DNA from: Multifurca ochricompacta
Taxonomy: Eukaryota; Basidiomycota; Agaricomycetes; Russulales; Russulaceae
Direction: 5' to 3'
Assembly (NCBI GenBank): GCA_022496185.1
Contig: WTXG01000130.1
Span: 1-64,000 of the forward strand
DNA: 64,000 nucleotides
Below are positions 34,546 to 45,427 of this stretch, one piece after another; the stretch's first letter is position 1; each line of letters begins with the position of its first letter. Both the position numbers and the translations under genes were made by a program. The notes beneath the pieces are model-generated. The model saw nothing but the letters and a program-made list of their open reading frames with translations. It did not search any database and was not told where the DNA came from.

Positions 34546-34767
34546 TCGAAGTGTATAGTAAATAAACTAGATATTTTTTAAACAAATCTCACGGGTGATG
34601 CCAAAAAATAAATACTATGTCCAATCATATACCTCCTCACTTAGTGATATACTATCGAACAAAAAAACATGTATGCAAATTTCTTGACATTGGATGTGAA
34701 TATATGAAGCCGAAGGCTCTTACCCAAACGTATTAAGGTACTAACCGTGAACGAAAGCTTTCCTCCA

Positions 34768-37700
34768 TCACGCACCATAATGGACAAAGTTCACCCACCG
34801 CTCCAGAGTTATCCCTTCCTTTCTCCTCATCTTCCGCGTCGCATCACGAAGCGCCCTCGCAGACCTCAAGTGATAACCTATCCCTTGTCCATTCCCAGAA
34901 AACATCGACTTGTAGAAATTCTCTGCAAGTTCACGCCCATCTATATCCGCCATCTCCCACATCGTCCCCACCACACTTCGAAATCCACAATATTGAACTG
35001 CCGCAGTAAGGTGAAGTCCTTCGTCCGCAATACTTTCATCTGTCAATTCCGCAGTGTGACATGCAGAAAGAAACGCAAATTCAGCAGCAGGCAGTCGAGA
35101 CCGTACGATGTCAAGTAGAGTAAGGCGCTCATCTTCGTACAGCTTGAACGAAGCATCGAATGGTTTCCCTGTCTCAAGTATTCCATGACACACAAAATGT
35201 GCAAATCCGTGATGCCGGAGTCCCTCTACCACAGCAGCCGGTGTCGCATTCTTCCCACTAAGGGTCGACACCGGCACCTGCGAATTGAGAGACTGTATGA
35301 CCTCCATCTCTCCTAAGGCGCCTGGTAAGGATGCATCTGGATGGGCCACGAGAAGCAACGAAGGTTGGTAGGACATTTGTGAACTGGGTTTGCGAGATTC
35401 AATCAGTGCAGAGAGTGTCGGTGTATATGAAGGGATATACAGATCTGAAAAGTATCGTTTGACACCGTCATTAGATGGGATTGGGCCCATCGCATGAAGC
35501 GGAAGAGAGCAGAAAACGGATGTCGGACACCACCAAATTCGTGATTGTTCTGGTACACCCAAAGCACATAGCCTGTCGATGACTGGTCTACCGACGAGGT
35601 TATAAAGGCCCTCGAGTACAGAACGTAAAGTGCGTCCGTATCTCTCCGAGTCGAGACCCTCCTTTCGTGCGACCACTAGGCGATCTCTTAGTTTATTTGC
35701 ACGCTGGTAGAAATCGTTAGTTGTAGGGATAAGGGAAGGGGGAGAGTCTTGAACGAGTATGAGGATATCGGAACGCCACTTGTTATGGTTGATAATAATG
35801 ACTGGCCCATGTGAAGCGGCAAAACGAATAGTTTCGAACGACGGCATCTTCAGAAAGTCTCCAAACCTTGGTAAATCTTGGATCTGCGATACGAGTGCAT
35901 CTCGCTCCTCCAGAAGCTTCTGTTGCTTGACCACCAGACGACCAAATGGGTCCATCCCATCATCAACCTGTGATCCACCATTGCTGATCTCTATAGTCCC
36001 ACTCGGCGTGACAGACATGGTGAGTGACTCGAGATCCTGATTGATTGCTGCAAGTTTCATCGCTAAAGGTGAATTGAATTCAGAAAGTTGATCCATTGAA
36101 TTGCGAAGACCACGCATTTCAGACCATAGTAAGGCCCTCCCTCGTTCTAGAGTCTCAATAGCCTGAGTGAATTGACCCATGTCGATCTGGTAAGACGCGT
36201 AGTCCAGCGGCATCTTGTCACCGACCCCTCTCATTGAGACGAGTAGAGAATGCTGGATTTGTAAGGTCGGCGCGGAGACCAATGAGCTCTGTATTAATGA
36301 CATGGCCTTCTCATATGCAACAGAGACAGACGGGTGTCTGGCTGATCGCGCAATGGATGCCCAGAAACATGACAAAGCAAATCGGTCAGACACCTTCGCG
36401 AATCTGTCATTGACGCCAAAAGGAATTAGCTCAATGATTTCATCCAAATCCTGTCTGTGACCAAGTAATTTAATGCGTTTGGATAAAGACGCAACAAGCT
36501 GTTGGATCACTTTGAAGCGGAATGGCTGCGCGCTTTGCATTTTGAGAACATCACGATGCACGGCAATAGACTCGTCAAGGTACTCCATTTTATTTGAACA
36601 CTCAAACGCCATGTAGAGGTCAAAGCCCAAAAGTTGTGCTGGTTCAAATCCAAATGGATGACTCGTGTCAGCTGACGCAAGTAGTACCCGGCGGCACTTG
36701 ATCACCTCTTCAAGGTCCGCGATATCGTTGGTACGAGAAAACTTGGTTCTATACCAATCCGCAAGACGCTGGAGGCACGCATTGTGCTCGGAGGACCTTG
36801 GCGGAGTCTTGAAGATCAATTTTCTAATATTTTGAATTTTCTCCTCTACAACCGCCATTGGATACGCCGCCCGGACAGCTTCCACATTGTCAATATTTTC
36901 TTCAAATGTACCGTAAGCTGAGGATGATGCAAGGTTGACCATTTCGGAAGTATAAGAATGCGCCTCTTGAAATGCTTCCATGAGACCAAAGCTATTAAAG
37001 CGCCCCTCAGCGAGGATTGCCATCCCGTGTGTAAAACTATGACGAAGGTCACTGTCGAGAGAGGAAGAGCTGAGTAAGGCACGAAGACGGGAATTGGCCT
37101 CCTCTAAATATTGTGGGTTTGGGTAGATGCTAGCCCGTAGGCACGCAAGTGTTGTAGCCATCGTTGAAGCAATAGCCTGAGACGCACTGGCGCTCTCTCC
37201 GGGGGATTGGAGGCAATGACACTCTCTAGGAGGGTCATTGCCTCATCGTAATCGCCGTTTGAATAATTTGTTCCAAATCGAATTATGAGGGAAGCAGCCA
37301 GTCCGAGAAGAACTAGATGAAAGCCTGGCGGGAAGATCTTCAGCGCGTCCCGAAGGCATTTAATGATTCCATCTAACGGCTGTACTTGCTTCCCTTGACA
37401 AAATTTGCATAAAATGGCGGGGACCAAGGCGGAAATGGCGTGAGTTGGATAGTCTGCTGAGCTGTGACAGGTGAGAAGTTCTTGGCAGAGGATCACCATC
37501 TCCTCAATATCCCCCGTCCCACCTGCTTCCAGCTCAACTTGAAAAGCCAATGCCTGAACAAGCGACGTGGTGACGACTTCGTGTGGGACCTCATAGGTAT
37601 CAAGGGGTAGTCCTCGGAGATAACGAAGGTATTCAACCACACACTTGGCATCTTCAGGTTGCTCGAACTTCTCGGAGCGATGAAAAAGGGAAAGTACAAG

Positions 37701-38030
37701 TTGAAAGAAGACTTGAACCACGTTTAGGTAGAATCCCCAGGAAGGTGGAAGAAAGATCGCTTCGGTGTAATGAAGAATAGATTTGTCAAGATCTTCTTTC
37801 TGTTCTGATAGCTCATAGCAGTTGAATCGCAATGTAGCCAGAAGGTGAATGTAGGCAGTGTAAGCAGGATGAGATCGAGGGATCCTTGAGAGCGCACGCT
37901 GATGAGAAGTGATGATTTGGTCGAGTTCCATAATGGAGGCTGCGAACAAGAAAAAATCAATTACTGATGATAGAAGGGCATATGGTCGGGAAAGAGGTGA
38001 CTAAGTTGTGCACTTACGTTCTTGGGCCAT
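34768..38030 (-). pseudogene. TPR-like/CHAT-domain protein, copy 2, broken by a one-base deletion
   Basis: The first exon (38030-38018, MAQE with ATG kept) and intron (38017-37940) match copy 1. From 37939 the frame runs to about 37104, where it ends out of frame; the correct frame resumes upstream of 37161 and reaches the stop at 34768. The break is at 37199-37203: copy 3 reads CCCCCGGGAGAG here and copy 2 CCCCCGGAGAG, one G fewer. Everything after it is open for about 797 codons, with the CHAT His (FVCHG) and Cys (LSACHTAEL) intact. It is either a very young pseudogene or a sequencing error in a G/C run; apart from it the gene would resemble copy 3 in length. Confidence 0.85.
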
Positions 38031-38893
38031 AGTTTATTAAATGCACGAGAATCACGGTAACCGCGGGCCCTCTGGCGATGAATTGAGAGATTAAATGGCA
38101 AAAAGGGTTGCGGGTGCCTATAATACATGTTTTGAGGAAAACAAGGCAACGAGGCAATGCAGGGCGGCTGTTCCCCGGCCCGTCAACCCGGTACCGTTTG
38201 CTTGACTTTGAACGTTGGTGTCCGCGGTGAGTGCGAGGCAGAGTGTGGCCCCCATGGAGAGAGGCAGGGTGTGCCGTGTTTGTACTTGCGAATACGCTGC
38301 TTGCTGGTTCCGTTTGACTTTGCGCTTGCCGTCGTTGTGAAGTTGTTTAGCACACAAAGATAAAGAGAAAAAACTAGATTGTTGGTTTCACTGGCTCCAC
38401 TACGAGCATTGTAGATACCTTTATATTATTGTTGAGAGTCCAGAGTGGTATAGTACGAAGCAAGCCGTAGAGAGTGAATTTGGATATAAAAAAAGACAAG
38501 TGAGATGAAGAGGCAATAAAGACGAAGTGACGACAGAGAGGATGGGAGGCGGCCCGGAAAGCACACAATCGTAATGAAAGAGAGGAGGCGACGGTCTCAT
38601 GCCTAATGCTGCCCGAGCCATCCTTACGGCGGGAGAGGCAGTAGGCAGCAGGACATATTGACAAAAGAAGAGGTAGTGATGCACAATGATGCGTGTCAAG
38701 TCAAGGTAAGGGCCAAAAGATAGTCCGTACTGTAGCTATCACGGTTTATGTGCACATTACTCGAAAATAGAACACATTTGTGTATAAGGTTGAAGGCGTT
38801 CTGATGATCTAATGGCCCTGGAAAATGGAAAACGAGGTAGCAACTCCGCTAGTAAATTGACAACTGGGAAGGGAGGGTGAGAAGAGGCCATGG
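38031..38893 (-). promoter_or_regulatory. Promoter and leader of CHAT copy 2
   Basis: Mirror of the copy 1 promoter, read on the minus strand, with the TATA-like motif near 38425 and the conserved ACAATGCTCGTAGTGGA near 38410-38394. The leader differs from copy 1 by several indels near 38115-38350, so the upstream frame seen in copy 1 is not conserved. Confidence 0.5.
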
Positions 38894-39201
38894 GAACGTT
38901 CTGTGAATTCGGCGGGGAGCAAGAACAAATAGGAAACCTTTTTGGCTGTTACGTTACGATCTGTTGTCTATGCTATACACTAAAACGAGTACAGAATCAG
39001 GAATTAGAATGAGTATATAGCATGTTGTTTGGGTAAAGAACTCTAGCAACTCAAACATGAATGGAGACAGTTCGTATGATGGTAACTTACACATTATCTA
39101 CTACAAAACAGAGAAAACGGTCATAAGAAACCAAAAATGAATAAAAACTCGTTACGTGCACACGTGCACACGATTTGTAGCATAGGCATGCATGCCTTCA
39201 T

Positions 39202-41238
39202 TCACTCTACCCCCTTCCTCCCAACCCTCAGGTTTCCGTGAAAAGGCAAACCCGTCAACACAACCCCACCACTGACACGTGCCTCTCCTTCACCTTCCTC
39301 TTCTCCCTCCTCCCCTTCCTCCTCACCAATCGGCAAACCCTCAACGCGTACGCCAACCGCGGCGACGCCCTGTACTCCAGCAACGGCACCATCTCCACCG
39401 CCAAAGATGACCTTACCGACAAAGTTGCGAAACTCGCGTTCGCGACCAGGCAATACCTCAAGCGGAATGTCAGCGAACCACGCTGAGACGCGCAGTGTCG
39501 TGCTCCCACCCTCGTTCCAGTCGCGTCGTGGTTCTGTTGGCGCGCTTAGTGCAGTGAGCCACGAACTCGGTCGGACACGCGCAAAGGCGCGCGGTGGAAG
39601 TGGGGAAGGGAGCGGGAGCGGTGGCGGCGCATCGTCGTCATCGTCCTTCTTGGTGAGATTACTGAGGTTGTTCGCTTTTATTGGAAGTGTAGGTGTCGGC
39701 GAAGCAATGGATGTCTTGGGCAGTGGTCCGTCGAAGATGAGTGCGTCGGGTAGCACGCGGCTGACATGGAGCGTTAAATCCATGCCCTCTGGCAAAGCAA
39801 TCCGCGCGTGTACAACCCCGTTTGCAAGTATCGTCGTACCTGAGGGATGAATCTTCATGCTCTCAATCGTGACGTTGCGCAGTATCTCGGGCCGTGGATG
39901 TTTTGAGGGAAACTTTGTGTGTGCGGTGTAATCGGCAAAGAATTTGAGTGGCGATGTGACAGAGATCGGATGGTCGACGCCAGAGAGGTAGTCGGAGATG
40001 AGAGATGAGAGCCCAGGCGCTGCTGGTGGAGGGATTGGGAGAACACGGCCGTGAAGGGAAAGGGTTATGTTGGGGTGAGTGAGAGTGAAAGATTCCGAAG
40101 TGACGGTGGCGAGCGGGATGAGGGAGTCATCAGCGTCTGGTGAAGAGGGGGTCCAGACAATGAACGGAAGAGGTGGGGCAGTGAAGGTAATGGCTGAGGG
40201 GATAGGATTGGTCATAGTGGCAGCGGCATCGATGATAAGGTTGTTGGAACTAGAAGTGAGCGAAAAGTTGGCAAGGTGAACAAGCTCGGAAACGGCTGGT
40301 AGGGGCAGGCCGCTTTCTGGAGCTGGGAGGCCGGGAACGATGGGAACTAGGGGACTATTAGAGCTGTGGCGGAATAAAGGTAGGAGAAGAAATGTCAACA
40401 TACTCTTCACACGGAGCCCAAGCGTAACATTCGACCTATCAATTTTTATCGCATTTTTCCAGGTCCAACCTTGCAATACGCCGCCCTGGATCTCAGCGCG
40501 GGCCAATGTAGCCTGAGTGACGGCGTAGCCCCTTCGCCAGCTCTCACGGAAAAACTTGAACCAGGCAGACACGTTATGGGAAGGATTGATATGAGCCGGC
40601 ACCGATATAGGACTTAACCACGCGAAATCATCTGAGGGATTCGCGGAGATGGGGATTTGGAATGGGGGAACATCAATGGAAGCGAGGGGTGCTTCGGGGT
40701 CATCCGGGGAAGTGATGTTAACGGAGGAGAGGGTGACAGAGACAATATCAAGACTGCGGATGCCCCAGCGTCCGATGACTTTCCAGGCGTCAAGCAGAAA
40801 GTTGTCGTCGTGGTCAGGCTTTACACCCATGATGGCACCTGCATCGAAACCGATACGACCGTCGAGTCTTAACCATACTTCGCCATCTTCAGTGATGTTG
40901 AGGACATCGATGGCATCTGGTCCGCGGAAGACAAGGCCATTGTTGATGATATCGTCATTTGAAAGTCGAGATGCTTTGGCGGCATATGAGTAAGCGAGGG
41001 AAAGTAGTAGTAACACGAGGAGGATGGATATTGAAAGAGTGAGGAGAAATACAGAGGTGAGTGTTGAGAACAAGCTTGGCTGGGATTGACTGATAGTTTC
41101 TAGGATGTCATCGTCAGGAGGAATGATATAAGATCTTGAGGCGAGTAAAGGTGTTGTTTCTGTAGGTTCATGATTGTTTGCCCTTGCCTTTCCCTTGTCT
41201 AAGGAATGGGGATTTTGTTGAACAACCTCGGAACTCAT
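39202..41238 (-). CDS. Tag1-like (YLR173W family) type II vacuolar membrane protein
   Basis: A single exon of 678 aa with ATG at 41238. The N-terminus is cytosolic and polar (ETTPLLASR), followed by one strong membrane segment (SLFSTLTSVFLLTLSISILL and on, residues about 55-90). The large C-terminal part is lumenal, with many N-glycosylation sequons (NITEDG, NITSP, NVTLG, NITLS) and repeated beta-rich LEA2/DUF3712-like units, a DDDDD stretch and a Glu-rich tail near residues 630-650. This architecture fits fungal proteins often labelled pre-rRNA processing but related to yeast Tag1, a vacuolar protein needed to end autophagy. The homology is from architecture and recall, not from a search. 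It is divergent from ATG1, 446 bp away. Confidence 0.6.
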   Translation of the reverse strand: MSSEVVQQNPHSLDKGKARANNHEPTETTPLLASRSYIIPPDDDILETISQSQPSLFSTLTSVFLLTLSISILLVLLLLSLAYSYAAKASRLSNDDIINNGLVFRGPDAIDVLNITEDGEVWLRLDGRIGFDAGAIMGVKPDHDDNFLLDAWKVIGRWGIRSLDIVSVTLSSVNITSPDDPEAPLASIDVPPFQIPISANPSDDFAWLSPISVPAHINPSHNVSAWFKFFRESWRRGYAVTQATLARAEIQGGVLQGWTWKNAIKIDRSNVTLGLRVKSMLTFLLLPLFRHSSNSPLVPIVPGLPAPESGLPLPAVSELVHLANFSLTSSSNNLIIDAAATMTNPIPSAITFTAPPLPFIVWTPSSPDADDSLIPLATVTSESFTLTHPNITLSLHGRVLPIPPPAAPGLSSLISDYLSGVDHPISVTSPLKFFADYTAHTKFPSKHPRPEILRNVTIESMKIHPSGTTILANGVVHARIALPEGMDLTLHVSRVLPDALIFDGPLPKTSIASPTPTLPIKANNLSNLTKKDDDDDAPPPLPLPSPLPPRAFARVRPSSWLTALSAPTEPRRDWNEGGSTTLRVSAWFADIPLEVLPGREREFRNFVGKVIFGGGDGAVAGVQGVAAVGVRVEGLPIGEEEGEEGEEEGEGEARVSGGVVLTGLPFHGNLRVGRKGVE

Positions 41239-41684
41239 CAATTCGCGTTCGTTTGATGAGGCTTCGGCCTTCGTATGTGTGCGTGCGTCCGGGTGCGGTT
41301 GTTCACCTTAAAATCATGTGATGTGATGTATCATGGTTATATCACGTGACTGATAATCCCACGACCACGGGTTGCACGAGGACCGCAGCAACGCTAATCA
41401 GTAGAGCAGAGAACGAGGACTGGTCCCTCTGGTCCTCTGGTAATTAACATTTCATTTCATTTGACTTGACCTGACTTGATATTGGCATTGGCTGCCTGGC
41501 TTGAGAATAAACAATAAATATCAATTCAATTCAACTTGTTTCTTTCCCTCAACCTCAACCTTTCATTGTCACGTTTCCCGTTCCGTTATCTATTGCCTCC
41601 TCTCAAGCCCCAACTCCTTGATAACGCCCACCCCAACACTATACTTTCCTCTCCACACGCTGCATTATAACCCTCGGATCACTT
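41239..41684. promoter_or_regulatory. Shared divergent promoter of the Tag1-like gene and ATG1
   Basis: Only 446 bp separate the two start codons. CACGTGA (near 41344) and ATCATGTGATG (near 41314) resemble bHLH-type and related sites. C/T-rich runs at 41525-41640 lie just upstream of ATG1. I cannot assign the TATA or transcript starts. Confidence 0.5.
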
Positions 41685-44600
41685 ATGGCCGGCACTGCGG
41701 ACTCTCCAATCCAGCGAACGCCGTCTTCCAGTAAACGACCGGAGGATGATGAGTTGAGGCCGTATGTCATAGTCGGAGACCTTGGTAAGGGAAGTTTTGC
41801 CACCGTCTACAAAGGCTATAATGAAGTGCGTCACTGTGTCTCGCGTTCTCCATTGCTCAGTCGTTGACAATAGTACCCTTCGGTTAGGAGACGCGTCATG
41901 AGGTGGCAATCAAGACTGTTAGTCGTAGCAACCTCTCTACCAAGCTTTTCGAGAACCTCCAAAGCGAAATTGATATTCTCAAGTCACTATCCCATCGCCA
42001 CATTACCAAACTAATCGACATAGTTGTTCGTAATACCCTTTCTGACAATGGAAACCCTTCACTAACCCTCCCCTCCCCCTCCCTTAAGCGCGCCGAGCGT
42101 AATATATACCTTATCATGGAGTACTGTTCTGGTGGAGATCTCACCAACTATATCAAAAAGCGAGGTCGCGTTGAGAATTTAGAATATATACCAGAACCCG
42201 GCGCTGCTCCTCAGTATTTTTCGCATCCTAGGACAGGCGGTCTTGCCGAGATCGTCGTCCGCAGCTTCTTGAGGCAACTCGGTACGAGCTCTTAGCCTTT
42301 CCTTGGTCGCAGATCCTGACAGCCGACCTTTATAGCCCGCGCACTCAAGTTCTTACGGCAACGAAATCTGATTCACCGTGATATCAAGCCACAAAACCTG
42401 CTCTTACGTCCACCAGGCGACGAAGACTTGGCTCGCGGGCATCCCTTAGGCGTTCCTCTTCTCAAAGTAGCTGATTTCGGCTTCGCCCGATCGCTTCCCA
42501 ATGCAATGATGGCGGAGACTCTTTGTGGATCCCCGTGAGCCCCCTGTCCTCTCGCGCTCTGCCATGGTCCCAATTGAACGCGCGCTTTTCTTATAGGTTG
42601 TACATGGCCCCCGAGATCCTCAGCTATCAGAAGTACGATGCTAAGGCAGATCTCTGGTCTGTCGGTGCCGTACTCTATGAAATGTCCGTTGGCAAAGCCC
42701 CTTTTCGCGCTTCCAATCATATCGAACTCCTCAAGAAGATCGATCACTCAAAGGGGATCAAGTTTCCTGATGAGGACCCATCACATCAACCGCGTCCGGG
42801 TGAAGACCCGCCGCAAGTCGTTCCCTCAGACATCAAGGCACTTATTCGTGCACTCTTGCGGCGTATCCCTGCTGAGCGCGCAAGTTTTGAAGACTTTTTC
42901 AAGAGTGAAGCCATGACTAATTCCAAGTTTCCACGGCCGGTCTTAGTTAGGCCACCTACACCCCTGCCGCAAGAACCCGTAGACGATGGAAAGATCCCCG
43001 AACACCATATGCGAGTCCCGCCTGAGGTTCTGGATCCACGAGCGATGATCCCGCCAAGCAAGTTCAATTTCAGGAGGCGTGAGAGCGAGGCGGCATCTCC
43101 GTCTCAAGAGGCGTCTCCCCCGAGGTGTGTGAAATATCAACCCCTCAGCCATATTAGATGTGTGACCTTGTTCTGTGGCAGCCCTCACAGGGGCCTTGGC
43201 ATGGAGCACTCCCCGGTAGTAGCCCATGTGGCATCCAACATACCTAATTTCCCAATTTCACGGTCACCCTTGAAGCCATTGTCAACCGAGGGTTCAATTA
43301 TTCCGGGAGAGACGGAAGAGGATGGTTTGCTCCGGAGGGAGTATGTACTCGTAGGGGATACGCAGGCTGTCGAATTTAACCGAGCAGTAGATGGTGAGCA
43401 CGCCACACGCCTCGTCTCCTGCACCAAACTCAGCCAAGTGGACAGAGATTAACGCAGCTCGGCGCCGGCCTCTACTTGATCGTCGAGTGCCACCAACTCC
43501 AATCTCTATCAACGAGGAGAAGCGCTCACCAGACCTTCCGCTCCACCTCCCACCAGATTCACCCTCGAACGCGACATTCCCACCGCCACCAGTCCCAGGT
43601 AGCATACCTATACCGACGAGCCGGTCAGCGACAAACGCCCTCTCACGTGCCTTGACTCTTGCGTCGAAGAAGCTCTTCGGCGCAGGGGTGAGCATCCCGC
43701 GCTCCCCACCGCACTTTATTACATACGGACATGGGCAAGGGATGTCGTCACAGTCTCCGCGGATGCGGACTGCGAGTATGGGTGGCGGTGCGGGTGAGAT
43801 TGACCCCGTGGAAGACGAGCTATTGGGTGCACTGGAACAGCTGGCGCAAAAGACTCACGTGATCACGCGATGGGCAGATGAGATGTATGAGTTTGTGAAG
43901 AGTGTACCTCAGAGTACGTTCTTCTTTGCCATTCTTTTTTTCCAGCAAAGGACATTGATGGTGGTGCATCACTTGCTAACTGTGAGTTAGAACCGCTACC
44001 AGACCCGAGTAAATTTGTTCCCCGCGAAGATGAGAACGAAAAACTTGCGGCCCGCCGGCGCAACGCCGACGTGCAGGCAGAGTACAACGCGGTGACGTGC
44101 GTGGCAATATATATGCTTGTCATGCAGTTCGCCCAAAAGGGGATCGACGAGCTGCGTAAATACCAAGAACACATGGAAATGCGGCATCCCGAAGGCGACT
44201 TTGTCCTTTCTGACGGTTTCGATGAAGGTGCGTCGACTCATCACGCGCGTTGCCGAAAAGAGTTCTCTGATCGGTAGCGTTGGATTCGGGTGATGGTGTA
44301 GCGCTCGGATGGTTCAAGGATCACTTTTTGCGGTGTCATGACCGCGCAGCGCTCGTCAAGACTTGGTTGCCCGCACTATACGCAGGCCCTACCACCTGGG
44401 TAGACGAGCTCGTGTACAACCGTGCGCTCACACTCGTACGCACCCTTGCCCCACTCTTAGCTGTAGGCCCACTCAGACCAACGACTCTTTCCCCCTTCCC
44501 ATCCCTTTCCTCCCCCTCACCTTTGCAACCCTAGAGCCGGACTGCAGCGCGCAAGGAACTACTCGATCAGCACAAGTCACCTGACGAGTGCGAGCGTCTG

Positions 44601-44995
44601 TACGAAGAGTCACTCTGGTGCCTGTACGCGCTGCAGGATGACTTGTTGCAGAAGGGTAATCCATTCATGGAGGAGGACCGTGAGACCATCGCTACTTGTA
44701 TGTTGTATTCCCCTCACCCTCAACCTCACCCTCCCCCTCCCTCTTTCTTTCGCCGAGCCCGATTTTGCTAACGAGATGACTTGTGCGTGCAAACTTTTAA
44801 AAATCGGGGTAATATATAGGGATCAAACGGACCAAACTGCGTCTTGTGCGCTGTCGCGCGCGGATGGAGATGCCGACGCGAGAACGACTGCGCGATGCGC
44901 GTGCAGATAAGAATCTAGACGACGTGGCGCGCATACCGGCGCCTTGGGACGCAGAGGCGCTTGAGCAATTCCATCGTTTGACGCCATCAAATTGA
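41685..44995 (+). CDS. ATG1: Autophagy-initiating serine/threonine kinase Atg1 (ULK family)
   Basis: Eleven exons fit one frame: 41685-41825, 41888-42025, 42089-42281, 42336-42534, 42597-43124, 43182-43393, 43446-43913, 43991-44227, 44278-44435, 44535-44697, 44820-44995, giving 870 aa. The kinase domain is complete: [11 protein letters not shown] loop (about 34-44), Lys56 in [12 protein letters not shown] catalytic loop, ADFGFA, the activation segment ETLCGSPLYMAPE, and [11 protein letters not shown]. After a Pro/Ser-rich linker, [20 protein letters not shown] and the helical C-terminal part ([15 protein letters not shown]..., [19 protein letters not shown]) match the Atg1 tMIT region that binds Atg13. 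The kinase starts autophagosome formation under TORC1 control. Neighbouring divergent Tag1-like gene may be functionally related. Confidence 0.93.
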
Positions 44996-45427
44996 TGTCC
45001 CTCTCTCTATCTCTATCTCTCTCTCTCTCTCCACAGGTTCCCCTGGTTGCTACCATACTATTTTTCTTCCCTGTTGTGTTGTATTTATTGGGTCTTTTTC
45101 CTTTTTACCCCTTGCTCACGCATTGATTTCACATCCTTCTTTATTACTCTCCATCCTCACTACACCTCCCTTGCTCTTGTTCCTGTTATTGCTACGCTCT
45201 TGTACACATGCACCCTCTATCCTTTATTTATTTCATCATTTCTACACCTCCACTCCACCTCCACTCCCAATGTGCATTGTATATTCGTCTCCCTCGCGTA
45301 CTTTCACCTGCACCACCTACACACACCTATATACATATACATTCCCCGGCTACTCCCTCTAATATAAGTCTTTATTTTTTTGGTAGGTTTGATTCTCTCG
45401 CAGAGTCATGTTTCGATTCAGTTTGGT

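Larger units (their letters stand above)
34555..38893 (-). repeat. Right arm of the large inverted repeat carrying CHAT copy 2
   Basis: Reverse-complement partner of 28965-33370. The two arms face each other tail to tail across a 1.2-kb spacer (33371-34554) that holds an orphan promoter and transposon debris. Confidence 0.85.

Noticed and set aside
39238..40993. Plus-strand frames opposite the Tag1-like gene
   Set aside because: They are mirror frames of a long GC-rich coding exon and show no motif.
41239..41241. Start of the Tag1-like protein at 41241
   Set aside because: The codon is TTG; the first ATG is at 41238.
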